Source: Alphaproteobacteria bacterium (GTDB lineage: Bacteria > Pseudomonadota > Alphaproteobacteria > Bin95). Taken from it: DNA of 53,432 nt. Positions within the stretch are counted from its first letter, which is position 1. Every line of letters starts with the position of its first letter. Below the pieces are notes generated by a model. It searched no databases and was not told the DNA's origin. It was given only the letters and a program-made list of their open reading frames with translations. Positions 30,036-42,713 of the stretch are shown here, one piece after another. The stretch spans positions 1 to 53,432 of the forward strand of contig JAPORR010000112.1 in NCBI GenBank assembly GCA_026710105.1, written 5' to 3'. A program made the position numbers and the translations under genes.

Positions 30036-31445
30036 TCAGACATGGATCGGGCGGCCGTCAACGGCGAGCGCCGCTTCCTTGACCGCCTCGCTGAGCGTTG
30101 GATGGGCATGGCAGGTGCGCGCAATGTCTTCGGCGGATGCGCCGAATTCCATCGCCAGCGCCGCCTCGGCGATCATCGTGCCCGCATCCGCGCCCAGGAT
30201 ATGCACGCCCAGCACCCGGTCGGTGCGCTTGTCGGCCAGAATCTTGACGAAACCCTGGGTCTCGCCGCTGCATCGGGCGCGGCTGTTGGCCTGGAACGGG
30301 AAGCGTCCGACGGCATATTCGATGCCTGCTTCCTTCAGTGCCTCTTCCGTTCGGCCTACTGCTGCCGCTTCGGGCCATGTATAGACCACGCCCGGAATCG
30401 CATTGTAGTCGATATGGCCGGACTGGCCGGCGACGATCTCCGCGCAGACCGCACCTTCGTCCTCCGCCTTGTGTGCCAGCATCGGCCCGCGCACGACATC
30501 GCCGATGGCGTAGATGCCCGCCGCGTCGGTGCGGAAACAGTCGTTCACACTGATCCGACCCTGGGTATCGGTCTCAATGCCGACATTTTCGAGGCCGAGC
30601 CCCGCTGTGTAGGGACGCCGCCCGACCGCGACCAGAACCGCATCTGCCTCAACCGTGGTGATCTCGCCTGAGGCACGCTTCTCAACCGACAGCGTGACGC
30701 TTCCTTCGCCTGCTTCCACACCCGCCACTTTGTGCCCGAGCATGAAGGCGAGGCCCTTCTTGGCGAGGATACGTTGCATGTCCCTGGCAATATCACTGTC
30801 CATATTGGAAAGGAGGCGATCAAGGAACTCGATCACCGTCACCTTCGCGCCGAGACGGCTCCAGACGACCGCCATCTCCAGTCCGATATAGCCGCCGCCG
30901 ATAACGGCCAGGTGCTTTGGTACAGCGTCGAGGGCCAATGCGCCTGTAGAGGACAGGATACGCGTCTCATCGATCTCAATGTCCGGCAGGCTCGCTGGCT
31001 CGGACCCCGTGGCGATGATGATATTACGGGCCTGGAGCGTGCGGGTTTCTCCCTCCTCGGAAGTGACCTCGACACGGCCCAGTCCCGCGATTTGTCCTAC
31101 GCCTGGAACATGTTCTACCCCATTCTTGCGGAACAGGAAGCCGATGCCGCGCGTCAGATCCCGCACCACCTTGTCCTTGCCGGCCATCATCGTTGCCAGA
31201 TCGACCTCGATGCCGCCGGGAACCCTGATGCCGCGTTCGGCGAATCCATGCTGCGCCTGCTCGAAGAGATGCGTGCTGTGCAGCAGCTCCTTGGACGGAA
31301 TGCAGCCGACATTCAGGCAGGTACCGCCCAGCGTTCCGCGTTTTTCGACGCAGGCGGTGCTGAGACCGAGCTGTGCGGCCCGGATTGCCGCCACATAGCC
31401 ACCTGGTCCGCCGCCGATAACAACGACATCGAAGCTGTCGGTCAT
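30036..31445 (-). CDS. lpdA: dihydrolipoyl dehydrogenase
   Basis: VVVIGGGPGGYVAAIRAAQLGLSTACVEKRGTLGGTCLNVGCIPSKELL; C-terminal CHAHPTLSEAVKEAAL. Confidence 0.96.
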   Translation of the reverse strand: MTDSFDVVVIGGGPGGYVAAIRAAQLGLSTACVEKRGTLGGTCLNVGCIPSKELLHSTHLFEQAQHGFAERGIRVPGGIEVDLATMMAGKDKVVRDLTRGIGFLFRKNGVEHVPGVGQIAGLGRVEVTSEEGETRTLQARNIIIATGSEPASLPDIEIDETRILSSTGALALDAVPKHLAVIGGGYIGLEMAVVWSRLGAKVTVIEFLDRLLSNMDSDIARDMQRILAKKGLAFMLGHKVAGVEAGEGSVTLSVEKRASGEITTVEADAVLVAVGRRPYTAGLGLENVGIETDTQGRISVNDCFRTDAAGIYAIGDVVRGPMLAHKAEDEGAVCAEIVAGQSGHIDYNAIPGVVYTWPEAAAVGRTEEALKEAGIEYAVGRFPFQANSRARCSGETQGFVKILADKRTDRVLGVHILGADAGTMIAEAALAMEFGASAEDIARTCHAHPTLSEAVKEAALAVDGRPIHV

Positions 31446-31460
31446 GGAGGTCCCCGTTTC

Positions 31461-32648
31461 TCAGACGTCGAGCAGCAGCCGCTCGGGATTCTCGATCGCG
31501 TCCTTGACGCGCACCAGAAAGGTAACCGACTCGGACCCGTCGATGATCCGGTGGTCGTAGGAGAGTGCCAGATACATCATCGGGCGGATCTCTACCTTGC
31601 CGTCCACTGCCACAGGCCGGTCTTCGATCTTGTGCATGCCGAGAATGCCGGATTGCGGCGGATTGAGGATCGGCGCTGACATGAGGGAGCCGTAAACGCC
31701 GCCATTGGAAATCGTGAAGGTACCACCGGTGAGGTCGGCCATGGAGAGTTTGCCGTCCCGCGCCCTTGCGCCCAGGTCGGCGATGCTACGCTCGACCTGG
31801 GCGAAACTCATCTGGTCGGCGTCCTTCAGCACCGGGACCACAAGGCCCTGCGCCGTACCGACCGCCACGCCGATATCGTAGTGGTTCTTGTAGATGATGT
31901 CGTCACCATCGATCTCGGCGTTCACCGCCGGGATTTCTTTGAGTGCGCCTATGCAGGCCTTGACGAAGAAGGACATGAAGCCGAGCCGCACACCGTGGCG
32001 TGTCTCGAACAGGTCGCGATAGCGCCGGCGAAGCGCCATCACGCCGCTCATGTCTGCCTCGTTATAAGTGGTGAGCATGGCAGCAGTGTTCTGGGCGTCC
32101 TTGAGACGCTCGGCGACGCGCCGACGCAGGCGAGACATCCGCACCCGCTCTTGACGCGGATGGTCTGGCCGTGGCGTCGCGGGAGCAGCCGGCGTAGCCG
32201 GAGGAAGTGGTGCAGCGGCGGCCTCCAGATGGGCGAGTACATCGGCCTTAGTGATCCGCCCGTCCTTGCCGGTGCCGGTGATGGCCTCCGGCGCGAGCGC
32301 CTTGTCTGCCAGCAGTTTGCGCGCCGCCGGGGACAAGGGCGGGGCATCGGAGACCGCAGGCGCAAGCTCCTCTGCCTTTGACGCTGACACAACGGCCTTG
32401 GCGAGTGCGGCGCCACCCGCCATGCGGCCCAGAACGGCGCCCACTTCCACTTCCTCACCTTCGCCTGCGAGAATCTCCTCCAACACACCATTCCGGGGCG
32501 CCGGCACCTCGACTGTCACCTTGTCGGTTTCGAGCTCGACCAGCGGCTCATCCGCTTCCACCGCGTCGCCCGGCGCCTTCATCCAGCGGGCGACCGTCGC
32601 CTCGCTGATACTCTCGCCGAGCTGCGGCACCTGGATCTCGATCGCCAT
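31461..32648 (-). CDS. odhB: 2-oxoglutarate dehydrogenase E2 (dihydrolipoyllysine succinyltransferase)
   Basis: [44 protein letters not shown] lipoyl domain; catalytic [20 protein letters not shown]. Confidence 0.96.
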   Translation of the reverse strand: MAIEIQVPQLGESISEATVARWMKAPGDAVEADEPLVELETDKVTVEVPAPRNGVLEEILAGEGEEVEVGAVLGRMAGGAALAKAVVSASKAEELAPAVSDAPPLSPAARKLLADKALAPEAITGTGKDGRITKADVLAHLEAAAAPLPPATPAAPATPRPDHPRQERVRMSRLRRRVAERLKDAQNTAAMLTTYNEADMSGVMALRRRYRDLFETRHGVRLGFMSFFVKACIGALKEIPAVNAEIDGDDIIYKNHYDIGVAVGTAQGLVVPVLKDADQMSFAQVERSIADLGARARDGKLSMADLTGGTFTISNGGVYGSLMSAPILNPPQSGILGMHKIEDRPVAVDGKVEIRPMMYLALSYDHRIIDGSESVTFLVRVKDAIENPERLLLDV

Positions 32649-32667
32649 TCTTTTGCGTCTCCTCCGG

Positions 32668-35520
32668 TCAGCCGGCGGCAAGCGCCTCGGCGACCAGCGC
32701 CTTTTGTTCAAAGTTGTGCCGGGTCAACAGGCCTGTCGCCGGGGACGCCGCTTCCCGCCGCCCGACATACTGGGGCCGCCGCGCCTTGCCGCCGACCTCT
32801 TCCAGCACTGCCTCGATGCGCCGGTCCACGAAGGTCCACGCCCCCATATTGCGCGGCTCCTCCTGGCACCAAAAGATCTCGGCTTCGGGATAACGGGCCA
32901 ACTCCTGGCCGAGCGTGCACTCGGGGAAGGGATAGAGCTGCTCGACGCGCAGCAGTGCGACATCACGAATCCCTTCCTCGCGACGCTGCTGTAGAAGGTC
33001 ATAATAGACCTTGCCTGTGCAGAGCACGACCCGGCGCACCGTTTTGCCCGACTCGATCGTGTCAACCTCAGGAACCACTCGGTGGAAGGAGCTGCCGTCG
33101 GCAAGCTCGTCGAGGCTGGAGACACAGAGCTTGTGCCGCAGCAGCGATTTCGGCGTCATCACGATAAGTGGTTTGCGGAACTCGCGCCTCACTTGCCGGC
33201 GTAGCGCATGGAAATAATTGGCCGGCGTCGTCGGATAGACGACCTGCATGTTGTCCTCGCCACAAAGCTGGAGGTAGCGCTCCAACCTGGCGGAAGAGTG
33301 CTCCGGCCCTTGGCCCTCGTAACCGTGCGGCAGCAACATGACCAGGCCTGACATGCGCAGCCATTTCGACTCGCCAGAGGAGATGAACTGATCCATCACC
33401 ACTTGCGCGCCATTGGCGAAATCGCCGAACTGCGCCTCCCACATAACCAGCGCATGCGGCTCGCTCTGGGAATAGCCGTATTCAAAGCCAAGTACAGATG
33501 CTTCCGCGAGCGGGCTATCGATGATTTCGACCCGGCCTTGGTCCGGCCCGATGTGCTGGAGCGGAACATATCGGTCCTCATCCGTCTGGTCACGCAGCAC
33601 GGCATGGCGTTGCGAGAAGGTGCCGCGCCCGCAATCCTGGCCGGACAAGCGCACGGGAATTCCTTCCTCCGCGAGTGTGCCAAACGCCAACGCCTCCGCT
33701 GTCGCCCAGTCGAGCCCCTCGCCAGTCTCAAAGATCTTTGCCCTCTGTCGGAACTGGCGGGCAATCTTGGCATTGAGGTCGAAGTCTTGCGGCACAGCCG
33801 TCAGCCGGCGGCCCACCGCCTTCAACCGGTCGAGGGGCACGGCCGTCGAGCCGCGCCGGTCACCTTCGCTCGCCACCTCAATGCCGCTCCACGCCCCTTC
33901 CAGCCAGTCGGCCTTGTTGGGCTTGTAGCTGTTCGCGGCTTCAAAATCGCGGTCTAGCTGGGCACGGAAACTTTCGACGATGCCGTCTGTCTCCTCTTGA
34001 GTCAGCAGTCCCTCCGCGACTAGTCGGTCGGCGTAGATATCTCTTGTGGTCGTATGTTTGTCGATGGCTTCATACATGAGCGGCTGAGTGAAAGCCGGCT
34101 CGTCCGCCTCGTTATGCCCCTGGCGGCGGTAGCAATACATGTCGATGACGACATCGCGCTTGAAGCGGAAGCGGAACTCGGTGGCAATCCGCGCGACATG
34201 CACCACCGCCTCGGGGTCGTCGCCATTCACATGGAAGACCGGCGCCTGGACGATCTGTGCCATGCCGGAACAGTAGGGGCTGGAGCGCGAATCCGTCGGC
34301 GAGGTGGTGAAGCCGATCTGGTTGTTGATGACAACATGGATAGTACCGCCGACGCGATAACCCTTGAGCTCTGACAACTCGAAGGTCTCCGCAACAAGGC
34401 CCTGTCCGATAAACGCTGCATCGCCATGCAGCAGGATTGGCATGACCTTATTGCGCTGATGGTCGCCGCGTTGCTCTTGTTTGGCCCGCGCGCGCCCGAT
34501 GACGACAGGGTTGACGACCTCGAGATGGCTGGGATTGGGGCATAGCGAGAGGTGGATGACAGTGCCATCGAATTCGCGGTCCGATGACGTGCCGAGATGG
34601 TATTTTACATCGCCTGAGCCCTGCACATCCTCGGGATTCGCGGGCTGGCCTTGGAATTCGGAAAAGATGGCCTGGAACGGCTTGCCCATGAAATTAGCGA
34701 GTACGTTCAGGCGCCCCCGATGCGCCATGCCGATTACCGCTTCTTCCAGTCCCATCTCGCCGCCGCGCTTGATAATCTGCTCCAGCGCCGGGATCAGAGC
34801 CTCGCCGCCTTCCAGCCCGAAGCGCTTAGTGCCGATATATTTGCGGTCGAGGAATCGTTCGAAGACTTCGGCCTCCGTCAGCCGCTCCAGAATCGCGCGG
34901 CGGCCGCGCTCGGTAAACTCGGTGCGGTTAAGCGGCTGCTCGATACGCTTTTGGATCCATGCTTTCTGGTCGGGATCCTGGATGTGCATGAACTCGACGC
35001 CAATGCTCGAACAGTAAATGTCATGTACAGCCGCCATGATTTCGCGCATTGTGGCCTGCTCACGGCCCAGCACGCCGTCAATAAAGATCGGGTGGTCCCA
35101 GTTGTCCTCGCTGAACCCGTAGGTCGCGGGATCAAGCTCGGGATGATATTCCGGTTCGTGGAGGCCCAGCGGGTCAAGCTTGGCATAGAGATGGCCGCGC
35201 ACCCGATAGGCGCGGATCAGCATCAAGGCACGAATCGAGTCGAGCGTCGCCTGCCGCCCGCCCTCGGTGAGTACCCCGACGGCCTTGTTACATGCCGCCC
35301 CCTGCTCCTGGCCGTTGCCGATCACCTGTGGGCGCATCCGGCCCCAGGCAGCAGGCGCGGAGGCCTCGGACACATGTCCATTCGATTTCAGCTCGGCGAA
35401 AAATACCGTCCAGCTTTCGTCTACCGAGCTCGGATCACGTAGATATTGCTCGTAAAGCTCCGCGATGAAGACGGCGTTGCCGCCATGCAGAAAATCGTCC
35501 GCCGCAGAAGATACCGCCAT
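32668..35520 (-). CDS. sucA: 2-oxoglutarate dehydrogenase E1
   Basis: [71 protein letters not shown]. Confidence 0.97.
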   Translation of the reverse strand: MAVSSAADDFLHGGNAVFIAELYEQYLRDPSSVDESWTVFFAELKSNGHVSEASAPAAWGRMRPQVIGNGQEQGAACNKAVGVLTEGGRQATLDSIRALMLIRAYRVRGHLYAKLDPLGLHEPEYHPELDPATYGFSEDNWDHPIFIDGVLGREQATMREIMAAVHDIYCSSIGVEFMHIQDPDQKAWIQKRIEQPLNRTEFTERGRRAILERLTEAEVFERFLDRKYIGTKRFGLEGGEALIPALEQIIKRGGEMGLEEAVIGMAHRGRLNVLANFMGKPFQAIFSEFQGQPANPEDVQGSGDVKYHLGTSSDREFDGTVIHLSLCPNPSHLEVVNPVVIGRARAKQEQRGDHQRNKVMPILLHGDAAFIGQGLVAETFELSELKGYRVGGTIHVVINNQIGFTTSPTDSRSSPYCSGMAQIVQAPVFHVNGDDPEAVVHVARIATEFRFRFKRDVVIDMYCYRRQGHNEADEPAFTQPLMYEAIDKHTTTRDIYADRLVAEGLLTQEETDGIVESFRAQLDRDFEAANSYKPNKADWLEGAWSGIEVASEGDRRGSTAVPLDRLKAVGRRLTAVPQDFDLNAKIARQFRQRAKIFETGEGLDWATAEALAFGTLAEEGIPVRLSGQDCGRGTFSQRHAVLRDQTDEDRYVPLQHIGPDQGRVEIIDSPLAEASVLGFEYGYSQSEPHALVMWEAQFGDFANGAQVVMDQFISSGESKWLRMSGLVMLLPHGYEGQGPEHSSARLERYLQLCGEDNMQVVYPTTPANYFHALRRQVRREFRKPLIVMTPKSLLRHKLCVSSLDELADGSSFHRVVPEVDTIESGKTVRRVVLCTGKVYYDLLQQRREEGIRDVALLRVEQLYPFPECTLGQELARYPEAEIFWCQEEPRNMGAWTFVDRRIEAVLEEVGGKARRPQYVGRREAASPATGLLTRHNFEQKALVAEALAAG

Positions 35521-35560
35521 TGCCTTGTCACCTCCCTTGCCGCCACCCCGCCCGGGCACG

Positions 35561-36436
<876 letters not shown>

Positions 36437-36440
36437 AGCC

Positions 36441-37607
36441 TCAACCCTCTCCGACTGCGGCAACGACCCTGGCTGCAGCCTCGCCCAGGTTGCCAGCGGC
36501 GGTGATCGGCAGTCCCGACCGAGCAAGGATGCGCTTGCCCTGATCGACATTGGTGCCTTCGAGGCGCACCACCAGCGGCACATCAAGACTCACCTCCCGC
36601 GCGGCCTCGACGACGCCGGCCGCAATCACGTCGCACTGCATGATGCCGCCGAAGATATTCACCAGGATCGCCTCGACATTGGGATCGGATAGGATGATCT
36701 TGAACGCGCTGACGACGCGCTCCTTGTCTGCGCCGCCGCCGACATCGAGGAAATTGGCGGGCTCCTCGCCGTGCAGCTTGATGATGTCCATCGTCGCCAT
36801 GGCGAGGCCGGCGCCGTTCACCATGCAGCCAATATTTCCGTCGAGCTTGACATAGCTAAAGCCGAGAGCTTCCGCCTTTCGTTCCACCGGCGTTTCTTCA
36901 TCACCGTCGCGCAGCTCTTCTATGCCCGGTTGGCGGAAAAGCGCGTTATCATCGAAGCTCATCTTGGCATCGAGAGCGAGAAGCTCGCCGCTTTCAGTCA
37001 CGACAAGTGGGTTGATTTCGATCAGCTCAGCGTCGAGTTCCATGAACGCCCTGTAGAGATTGGCCAGCAATGTCGCCGCTCCCCGAGCCTCCGCTGCTAC
37101 GAGGTCGAATGCGACGGCGAGGCGGCGACCGTGATGCGGCTGTACTCCGGTCGCCGGGTCGATCGAAAAGCTTGTTATCCTCTCTGGCGTCGCGTCGGCT
37201 ACCTCTTCGATATTCATGCCGCCCTCGGTGGACGCAACGACCGTGATACGTCCGACGGTCCTGTCCACGAGCATGGAAAGATAGAGCTCGCGAGCGATAT
37301 CGCAGCCCATCTCGACATAGATGCGCTTGACTGTCTGCCCCTCCGGTCCCGTCTGGTGGGTCACGAGTGTGCCGCCCAGGAGACCTGTCGCCGCGTCGCG
37401 CACGTCCTGGATAGAGCGCACGACCTTAACGCCGCCGGCCTTACCGCGCCCGCCTGCGTGGATCTGCGCCTTGACGACCCAGACCGGGCCGCCGAGCTTT
37501 TCTGCACCCTCGACGGCCTCGTCCACGGTGTAGGCGACATTACCGCGCGGCACCGGCACATCGAAGCGCGCCAGCACGCCCTTCGCCTGGTATTCGTGAA
37601 CATTCAT
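36441..37607 (-). CDS. sucC: succinyl-CoA synthetase beta subunit
   Basis: [57 protein letters not shown]. Confidence 0.97.
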   Translation of the reverse strand: MNVHEYQAKGVLARFDVPVPRGNVAYTVDEAVEGAEKLGGPVWVVKAQIHAGGRGKAGGVKVVRSIQDVRDAATGLLGGTLVTHQTGPEGQTVKRIYVEMGCDIARELYLSMLVDRTVGRITVVASTEGGMNIEEVADATPERITSFSIDPATGVQPHHGRRLAVAFDLVAAEARGAATLLANLYRAFMELDAELIEINPLVVTESGELLALDAKMSFDDNALFRQPGIEELRDGDEETPVERKAEALGFSYVKLDGNIGCMVNGAGLAMATMDIIKLHGEEPANFLDVGGGADKERVVSAFKIILSDPNVEAILVNIFGGIMQCDVIAAGVVEAAREVSLDVPLVVRLEGTNVDQGKRILARSGLPITAAGNLGEAAARVVAAVGEG

Positions 37608-37721
37608 CCGGCGCTGCGCCTCGCACGCGCTATTGCCATAGGACCCGCTCCGTCTTTCCTTCATGCTGCCGGAGCGGCGGGACTGCTGCCCGGATCGGGC
37701 AAACTGGCCCCATCGCCCGCG

Positions 37722-38693
<972 letters not shown>

Positions 38694-38730
38694 TCACCCC
38701 AATCGTCGCGACGCCGCTGCGTAGCGCAAC

Positions 38731-39999
38731 CTAATTGCTTTCATCGTCCCCGACAAGCGGTTCACCAGCAGGTTCATCGCCGGACCAGGGGTCCATTTCA
38801 TATGCGGCAGGCGAGGTACGTGGCAGCACCACAAAGGTGCCTTTTTCGTCTTCCTCCGCATCCGCCCGTTGCGTGCGGCGATAGAGGGCGAACGCGCCTA
38901 GCCCCGCCGCAATGCAGGCCACGCTGTCGAATAGCGCCCCTGGCCCGGCTAGGTCCATGGCGAGCGCGGCGACTGGCGGGCCCACCACTGCGCCGCTCCC
39001 GAAGGCGATCAGCAGCCCAGCCGCGGCCGGCACGCTGTCTTCGGGAGGCAGGCGATCATTGGTATGGGCAGCCGCGAGCGGATAGATGGCGAAAATCAAC
39101 CCACCAAACGCCGCGCCAAACGCTGACAGCACTTCAAGCGAACCGTCTCCGAGCAGACGGAAAAGCAGCGCCGCCAAGAGCGAGGTGAAGCAGACCCCCG
39201 CCATGACCAGCCGCCGCTCGATACGGTCTGACAGCCGGCCGAGTGGAAAAGAGAATGCGAAACCACCGCCGATAAGAGCGAAGGAAAGAACCGCCGCGCC
39301 GGATACGCCATGTCCGGCTGCCACGGCATAGACCGTAGCCAGTCCGTGTATTGGCCCGATCATGGCGCCGGCAAGCACTGCGGCAACGATACCGAGTGGC
39401 GAGATACGGAACAAGTCGCGGAAGCGCAACCGCGACGGCTCGGCTACCCAAGGCTGCGCGCGGTTGGAGAGCGACATCGGCAGGAGCGATAGGCTAAGCA
39501 ATATGGATGCGACGCTGAACAACGCGAACCCTGTCGTGTCCGCAACCGTCATCAGTAATGGTCCGGTGCCGAGCGCTGCATAGCAGGCCATCATGTAGGC
39601 GGACAGGGCGGCGCCCCGACGGGCATTGCCGGACACATGGTTCAGCCAGCTTTCCATAGCCAGCAGCACCCCTGCCATCGCAAAGCCGTTGGCGAACCTA
39701 ACCGCCGCCCAGACGAATGGTCCGCCTACAAGCGCATAGATCAGGGCCGCCGCCGACAGCACCGTCGCGAAGCTGGCGAAAGCGCGGATATGGCCGACGC
39801 GATTTATGACCCCGCCGCACAAACTCGATCCGCTGAGCTGACCGGCGAAATAGGCCATCGTGACCAGTCCTGCCACCGAGGCCGCAAAGTCGGCGCTTCC
39901 CAGCCTCACGCCGATCAGCGCGGTGAGCAATCCATTGCCAACCTGGATCAATATCGCCGCCGCCAGAATCGGCAGGATAGGCCCCAGGTAAACGGGCAT
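38731..39999 (-). CDS. MFS transporter (YcaD-like)
   Basis: Twelve-TM-type ORF; GSADFAASVAGLVTMAYFAGQLSGSSLCGGVINRVGHIRAFASFATVLSAA; acidic C-terminal tail. Confidence 0.85.
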   Translation of the reverse strand: MPVYLGPILPILAAAILIQVGNGLLTALIGVRLGSADFAASVAGLVTMAYFAGQLSGSSLCGGVINRVGHIRAFASFATVLSAAALIYALVGGPFVWAAVRFANGFAMAGVLLAMESWLNHVSGNARRGAALSAYMMACYAALGTGPLLMTVADTTGFALFSVASILLSLSLLPMSLSNRAQPWVAEPSRLRFRDLFRISPLGIVAAVLAGAMIGPIHGLATVYAVAAGHGVSGAAVLSFALIGGGFAFSFPLGRLSDRIERRLVMAGVCFTSLLAALLFRLLGDGSLEVLSAFGAAFGGLIFAIYPLAAAHTNDRLPPEDSVPAAAGLLIAFGSGAVVGPPVAALAMDLAGPGALFDSVACIAAGLGAFALYRRTQRADAEEDEKGTFVVLPRTSPAAYEMDPWSGDEPAGEPLVGDDESN

Positions 40000-40037
40000 G
40001 GGGATACCTCGCGGGGAGGATGGCGACAGCGCGTGGT

Positions 40038-41174
40038 TCAGGCAGCCATGTGGCGGCGCGCGATATAGTCCTCCGCCTGCATCTCGATCAAGCGCGATGT
40101 TGTGCGGCGAAACATGTCGGCCCCAGGCCCCTGGGGATAGAGCCTGTCTGGATGGGTGGCAGCTGACAGCACAAGGTTGCAGCGCGCCTCGTAGAGGGCG
40201 TCGATCAGGTTGATGAAACGGCGGGCCTCATTGCGGTCTTGCGGGCGCATCGTGGGCACACCGGCGAGAATGATGGTATGAAAACGAGCTGCCAGCATGA
40301 GATAGTCGCCGACGCCGAGCGGCTGACGGCAAAGATCATCGAAATGGAAGCGCGCCACGCCACGTGCGGCTTCCGGCACGCAGATCTCGCGCCCGCGGAT
40401 CGGGACGGTGTCCGGCGCGCCGCGCTCCATGTCGGTGAGGTCGCGGAAGGCCCGGTCGAGCTCGGCGGCCGCCTTGGCGTCGAGTGATGCGTGATAGACC
40501 TGCCGCCCCCTCAGCCGTGCTAGCCGGTGGTCACCGTCGCCAGCTAGTTCGAGCACGCGCAGGCGCCGTTGCAGCATGTCGATGAACGGCAGGAAACGCT
40601 CGCGCTGCAGGCCGTTGCGGTAGAGGTCCGCCGGCGGCGTGTTGGAGGTTACAACTACGATGACTCTCTGCGCCAGCAGCGCCTCGAACAAGCGGCCGAG
40701 AATCATCGCATCGGCGATATTGTCCACCTGGAATTCATCGAAGCACAGCAGGGAGGCGTTTTCAGCGATGGCTTTGGCAAGTGCTGGAATCAGGTCGCCG
40801 GAACGCTTTCGCATCTGGTGGGCATGGTCGTGGACCTCCGTCATGAAGGCGTGGAAATGCACTCGGCGTTTGCGGGCAACCGGCGCAGTCTCGAAAAAGA
40901 GGTCCATCAGCATGGACTTGCCGCGCCCAACCGCTCCGTGGATATAGATGCCCTTGGGAGTCTCCGCCCCCGGTCGGCGCCACAGACCGATCCGGGCGAG
41001 AAGGCCGCCTACCTTGGGCGCTCCTGTCGTCATCGCTTCCAGGGCGTCATGCAGATCCTGAAGCGCTTGCGCGCAAACCTCCTGATCCAGATCGCGGATC
41101 AGCGCCTGCGCCGCCACCTGCGCGCGCCAGGCCGACAGCGGACCTCCGGCATGTCCCCGGGCAGGCTGTCCCAT
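40038..41174 (-). CDS. zapE: cell division protein ZapE (AFG1-like ATPase)
   Basis: KGIYIHGAVGRGKSMLMDLFFETAPVARKRRVHFHAFMTEVH; LLCFDEFQVDNIADAMILGRLFEALL. Confidence 0.92.
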   Translation of the reverse strand: MGQPARGHAGGPLSAWRAQVAAQALIRDLDQEVCAQALQDLHDALEAMTTGAPKVGGLLARIGLWRRPGAETPKGIYIHGAVGRGKSMLMDLFFETAPVARKRRVHFHAFMTEVHDHAHQMRKRSGDLIPALAKAIAENASLLCFDEFQVDNIADAMILGRLFEALLAQRVIVVVTSNTPPADLYRNGLQRERFLPFIDMLQRRLRVLELAGDGDHRLARLRGRQVYHASLDAKAAAELDRAFRDLTDMERGAPDTVPIRGREICVPEAARGVARFHFDDLCRQPLGVGDYLMLAARFHTIILAGVPTMRPQDRNEARRFINLIDALYEARCNLVLSAATHPDRLYPQGPGADMFRRTTSRLIEMQAEDYIARRHMAA

Positions 41175-42427
41175 CAGGCGAAGGCGCGCTCCATCTCGCG
41201 CCGGAAGGCGATGGCCTGGTTCTCTGAATCAATCTCGACATCGTCCCAGGTCACCGGCTTGCCGAAGGGGATGGTGTTGCGCAGCCGCACGCCGTGGGCA
41301 AGGCCGATCGGCAGGCCGCCGAACGCGAGCGAGTCGGCCGCTGGCATCAGCTTGCCCCAGACGCAGTAGCCACCTTCACCGTCCAGCATCTCCCCAGCCC
41401 GGAGGTCGCGTTTCGCCGTCGCAACAACATCGCCCGCCCAATCTTCCGCATGGCCTGTCGATTCGCCGCGCAGTGCGGCCGTTGCCACCGACACGCCGAG
41501 TTCAAGTCCGATCAGATGCGAGGGCCGCCAGAGCGCTGCATATTCGCCGCTCTCATCTGTCGAGAGATGGTACTCGGCAAAGCAACGCCGGACATATTCG
41601 TCTGCTCCGGCGAAGGTAACATAGACGCCCTGGCGCAAATGATTCGCCACTTCCTGTCCGTTCGCGCCGAAGCAGGAGACCACTTCCACATAACCGCCAC
41701 GCCCCTCCAGGGTACCTCCATCGGCCCCGGGCTTCAGCAGGCCGGCAAGTTCGTAGACGGAGGCCGGGGCGAAGGATAGACCTTTGTGGGGCACATTGAG
41801 CCCGGTTGCGTTGGCAACGGCAGCCATCTCTATGCCTGATTTGGTGCCGTCGATGAAGGAGTTGAACATCTGCGCGTTCATGCCGCCGAGCACCGCGCGT
41901 TCGACATCAATGCCGTAATACTCCCACACAGTCTCCGGCGTGGATTGGTGATAATGCGCCATATGCTTGGTGTCCTTGCCGGCCGCCACCACTTCCAACC
42001 CGCAAGTGCGGGCCCAGTCCACCATTTCGTAGATCAGCGCCGGTTGGTCGCCATAGGCCATGGAGTGGACGACGCCCGCCTCGGCCGCCTTGCGCGCAAG
42101 CAGTGGCCCGGCGAGCGCATCGGCCTCGACATTCACCATGACAACATGGCGTCCAGCCTTGAAACAGGCGAGGGCATGGCGGATGCCTGCCGGCGGGTTT
42201 CCCGTCGCTTCCACGACCACCTCGATGCCGTCGGCCTGGATAAGCGCGTCGGCGTTCTCGGTGAGGACTGTCATGCCGTTCCTGAAGGCTTCGGCGAAGG
42301 ATACGGCACCATAGCGTTCCGCCGGCCAACCGATGCGCGCCAATTGCGCCCGCACCCGCTCCAGATCGAGGTCTGCCACGCCCACTACATGCATGCCCGT
42401 CGTCCGCTCGGCCTGGGAAAGGAACAT
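41174..42427 (-). CDS. COG4091-type predicted homoserine dehydrogenase / SAF-domain oxidoreductase, apparently N-terminally truncated
   Basis: VEATGNPPAGIRHALACFKAGRHVVMVNVEADALAGPLL...YGDQPALIYEMVDWAR; C-terminal SAF-like KRDLRAGEMLDGEGGYCVWGKLMPA. ORF begins inside the expected GAGKFGxMFLSQ motif (TAA GTC CCC AAG TTT GGG GCC ATG TTC). Confidence 0.75.
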   Translation of the reverse strand: MFLSQAERTTGMHVVGVADLDLERVRAQLARIGWPAERYGAVSFAEAFRNGMTVLTENADALIQADGIEVVVEATGNPPAGIRHALACFKAGRHVVMVNVEADALAGPLLARKAAEAGVVHSMAYGDQPALIYEMVDWARTCGLEVVAAGKDTKHMAHYHQSTPETVWEYYGIDVERAVLGGMNAQMFNSFIDGTKSGIEMAAVANATGLNVPHKGLSFAPASVYELAGLLKPGADGGTLEGRGGYVEVVSCFGANGQEVANHLRQGVYVTFAGADEYVRRCFAEYHLSTDESGEYAALWRPSHLIGLELGVSVATAALRGESTGHAEDWAGDVVATAKRDLRAGEMLDGEGGYCVWGKLMPAADSLAFGGLPIGLAHGVRLRNTIPFGKPVTWDDVEIDSENQAIAFRREMERAFA

Positions 42428-42591
42428 GGCCCCAAACTTGGGGACTTATATCCCAAAGTGCCATAGCGGCAGAAGCATTCAGGCTTCTGGGTCTCCCATA
42501 AGTAAGACCCGATGAAACAGAGCTCGTGCGGCTTCGTCTATCGTATAGAGGCGTCCCGTCTGGTTTGAGGCGCCGAGGAGTCGTTTCTGCC

Positions 42592-42608
42592 CCTGTCGTT
42601 TCGACAGG
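42592..42608. other. perfect 7-bp inverted repeat, 3-nt loop (hairpin)
   Basis: CCTGTCG-TTT-CGACAGG; downstream of the livK-type gene on the minus strand. Confidence 0.45.
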
Positions 42609-42634
42609 AATCGGGAATTCCAGTTGCCGGCTTG

Positions 42635-42670
42635 CGCCGTCGCCGTGTCATGGTGCACCCGGCGACGGCG
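42635..42670. terminator. candidate transcription terminator hairpin (11-bp inverted repeat) 3' of the livK-type gene
   Basis: cgccgtcgccg ... cggcgacggcg, 14-nt loop; no obvious U-tract, so function is uncertain. Confidence 0.4.
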
Positions 42671-42713
42671 ACCGAAGGGGAATGCCGCGCCTAGATATTC
42701 GAAAACCGGGACA

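Noticed and set aside
32251-32994. 247-aa plus-strand ORF rich in Ser/Ala/Pro
   Set aside because: Antisense to odhB/sucA; shadow ORF.
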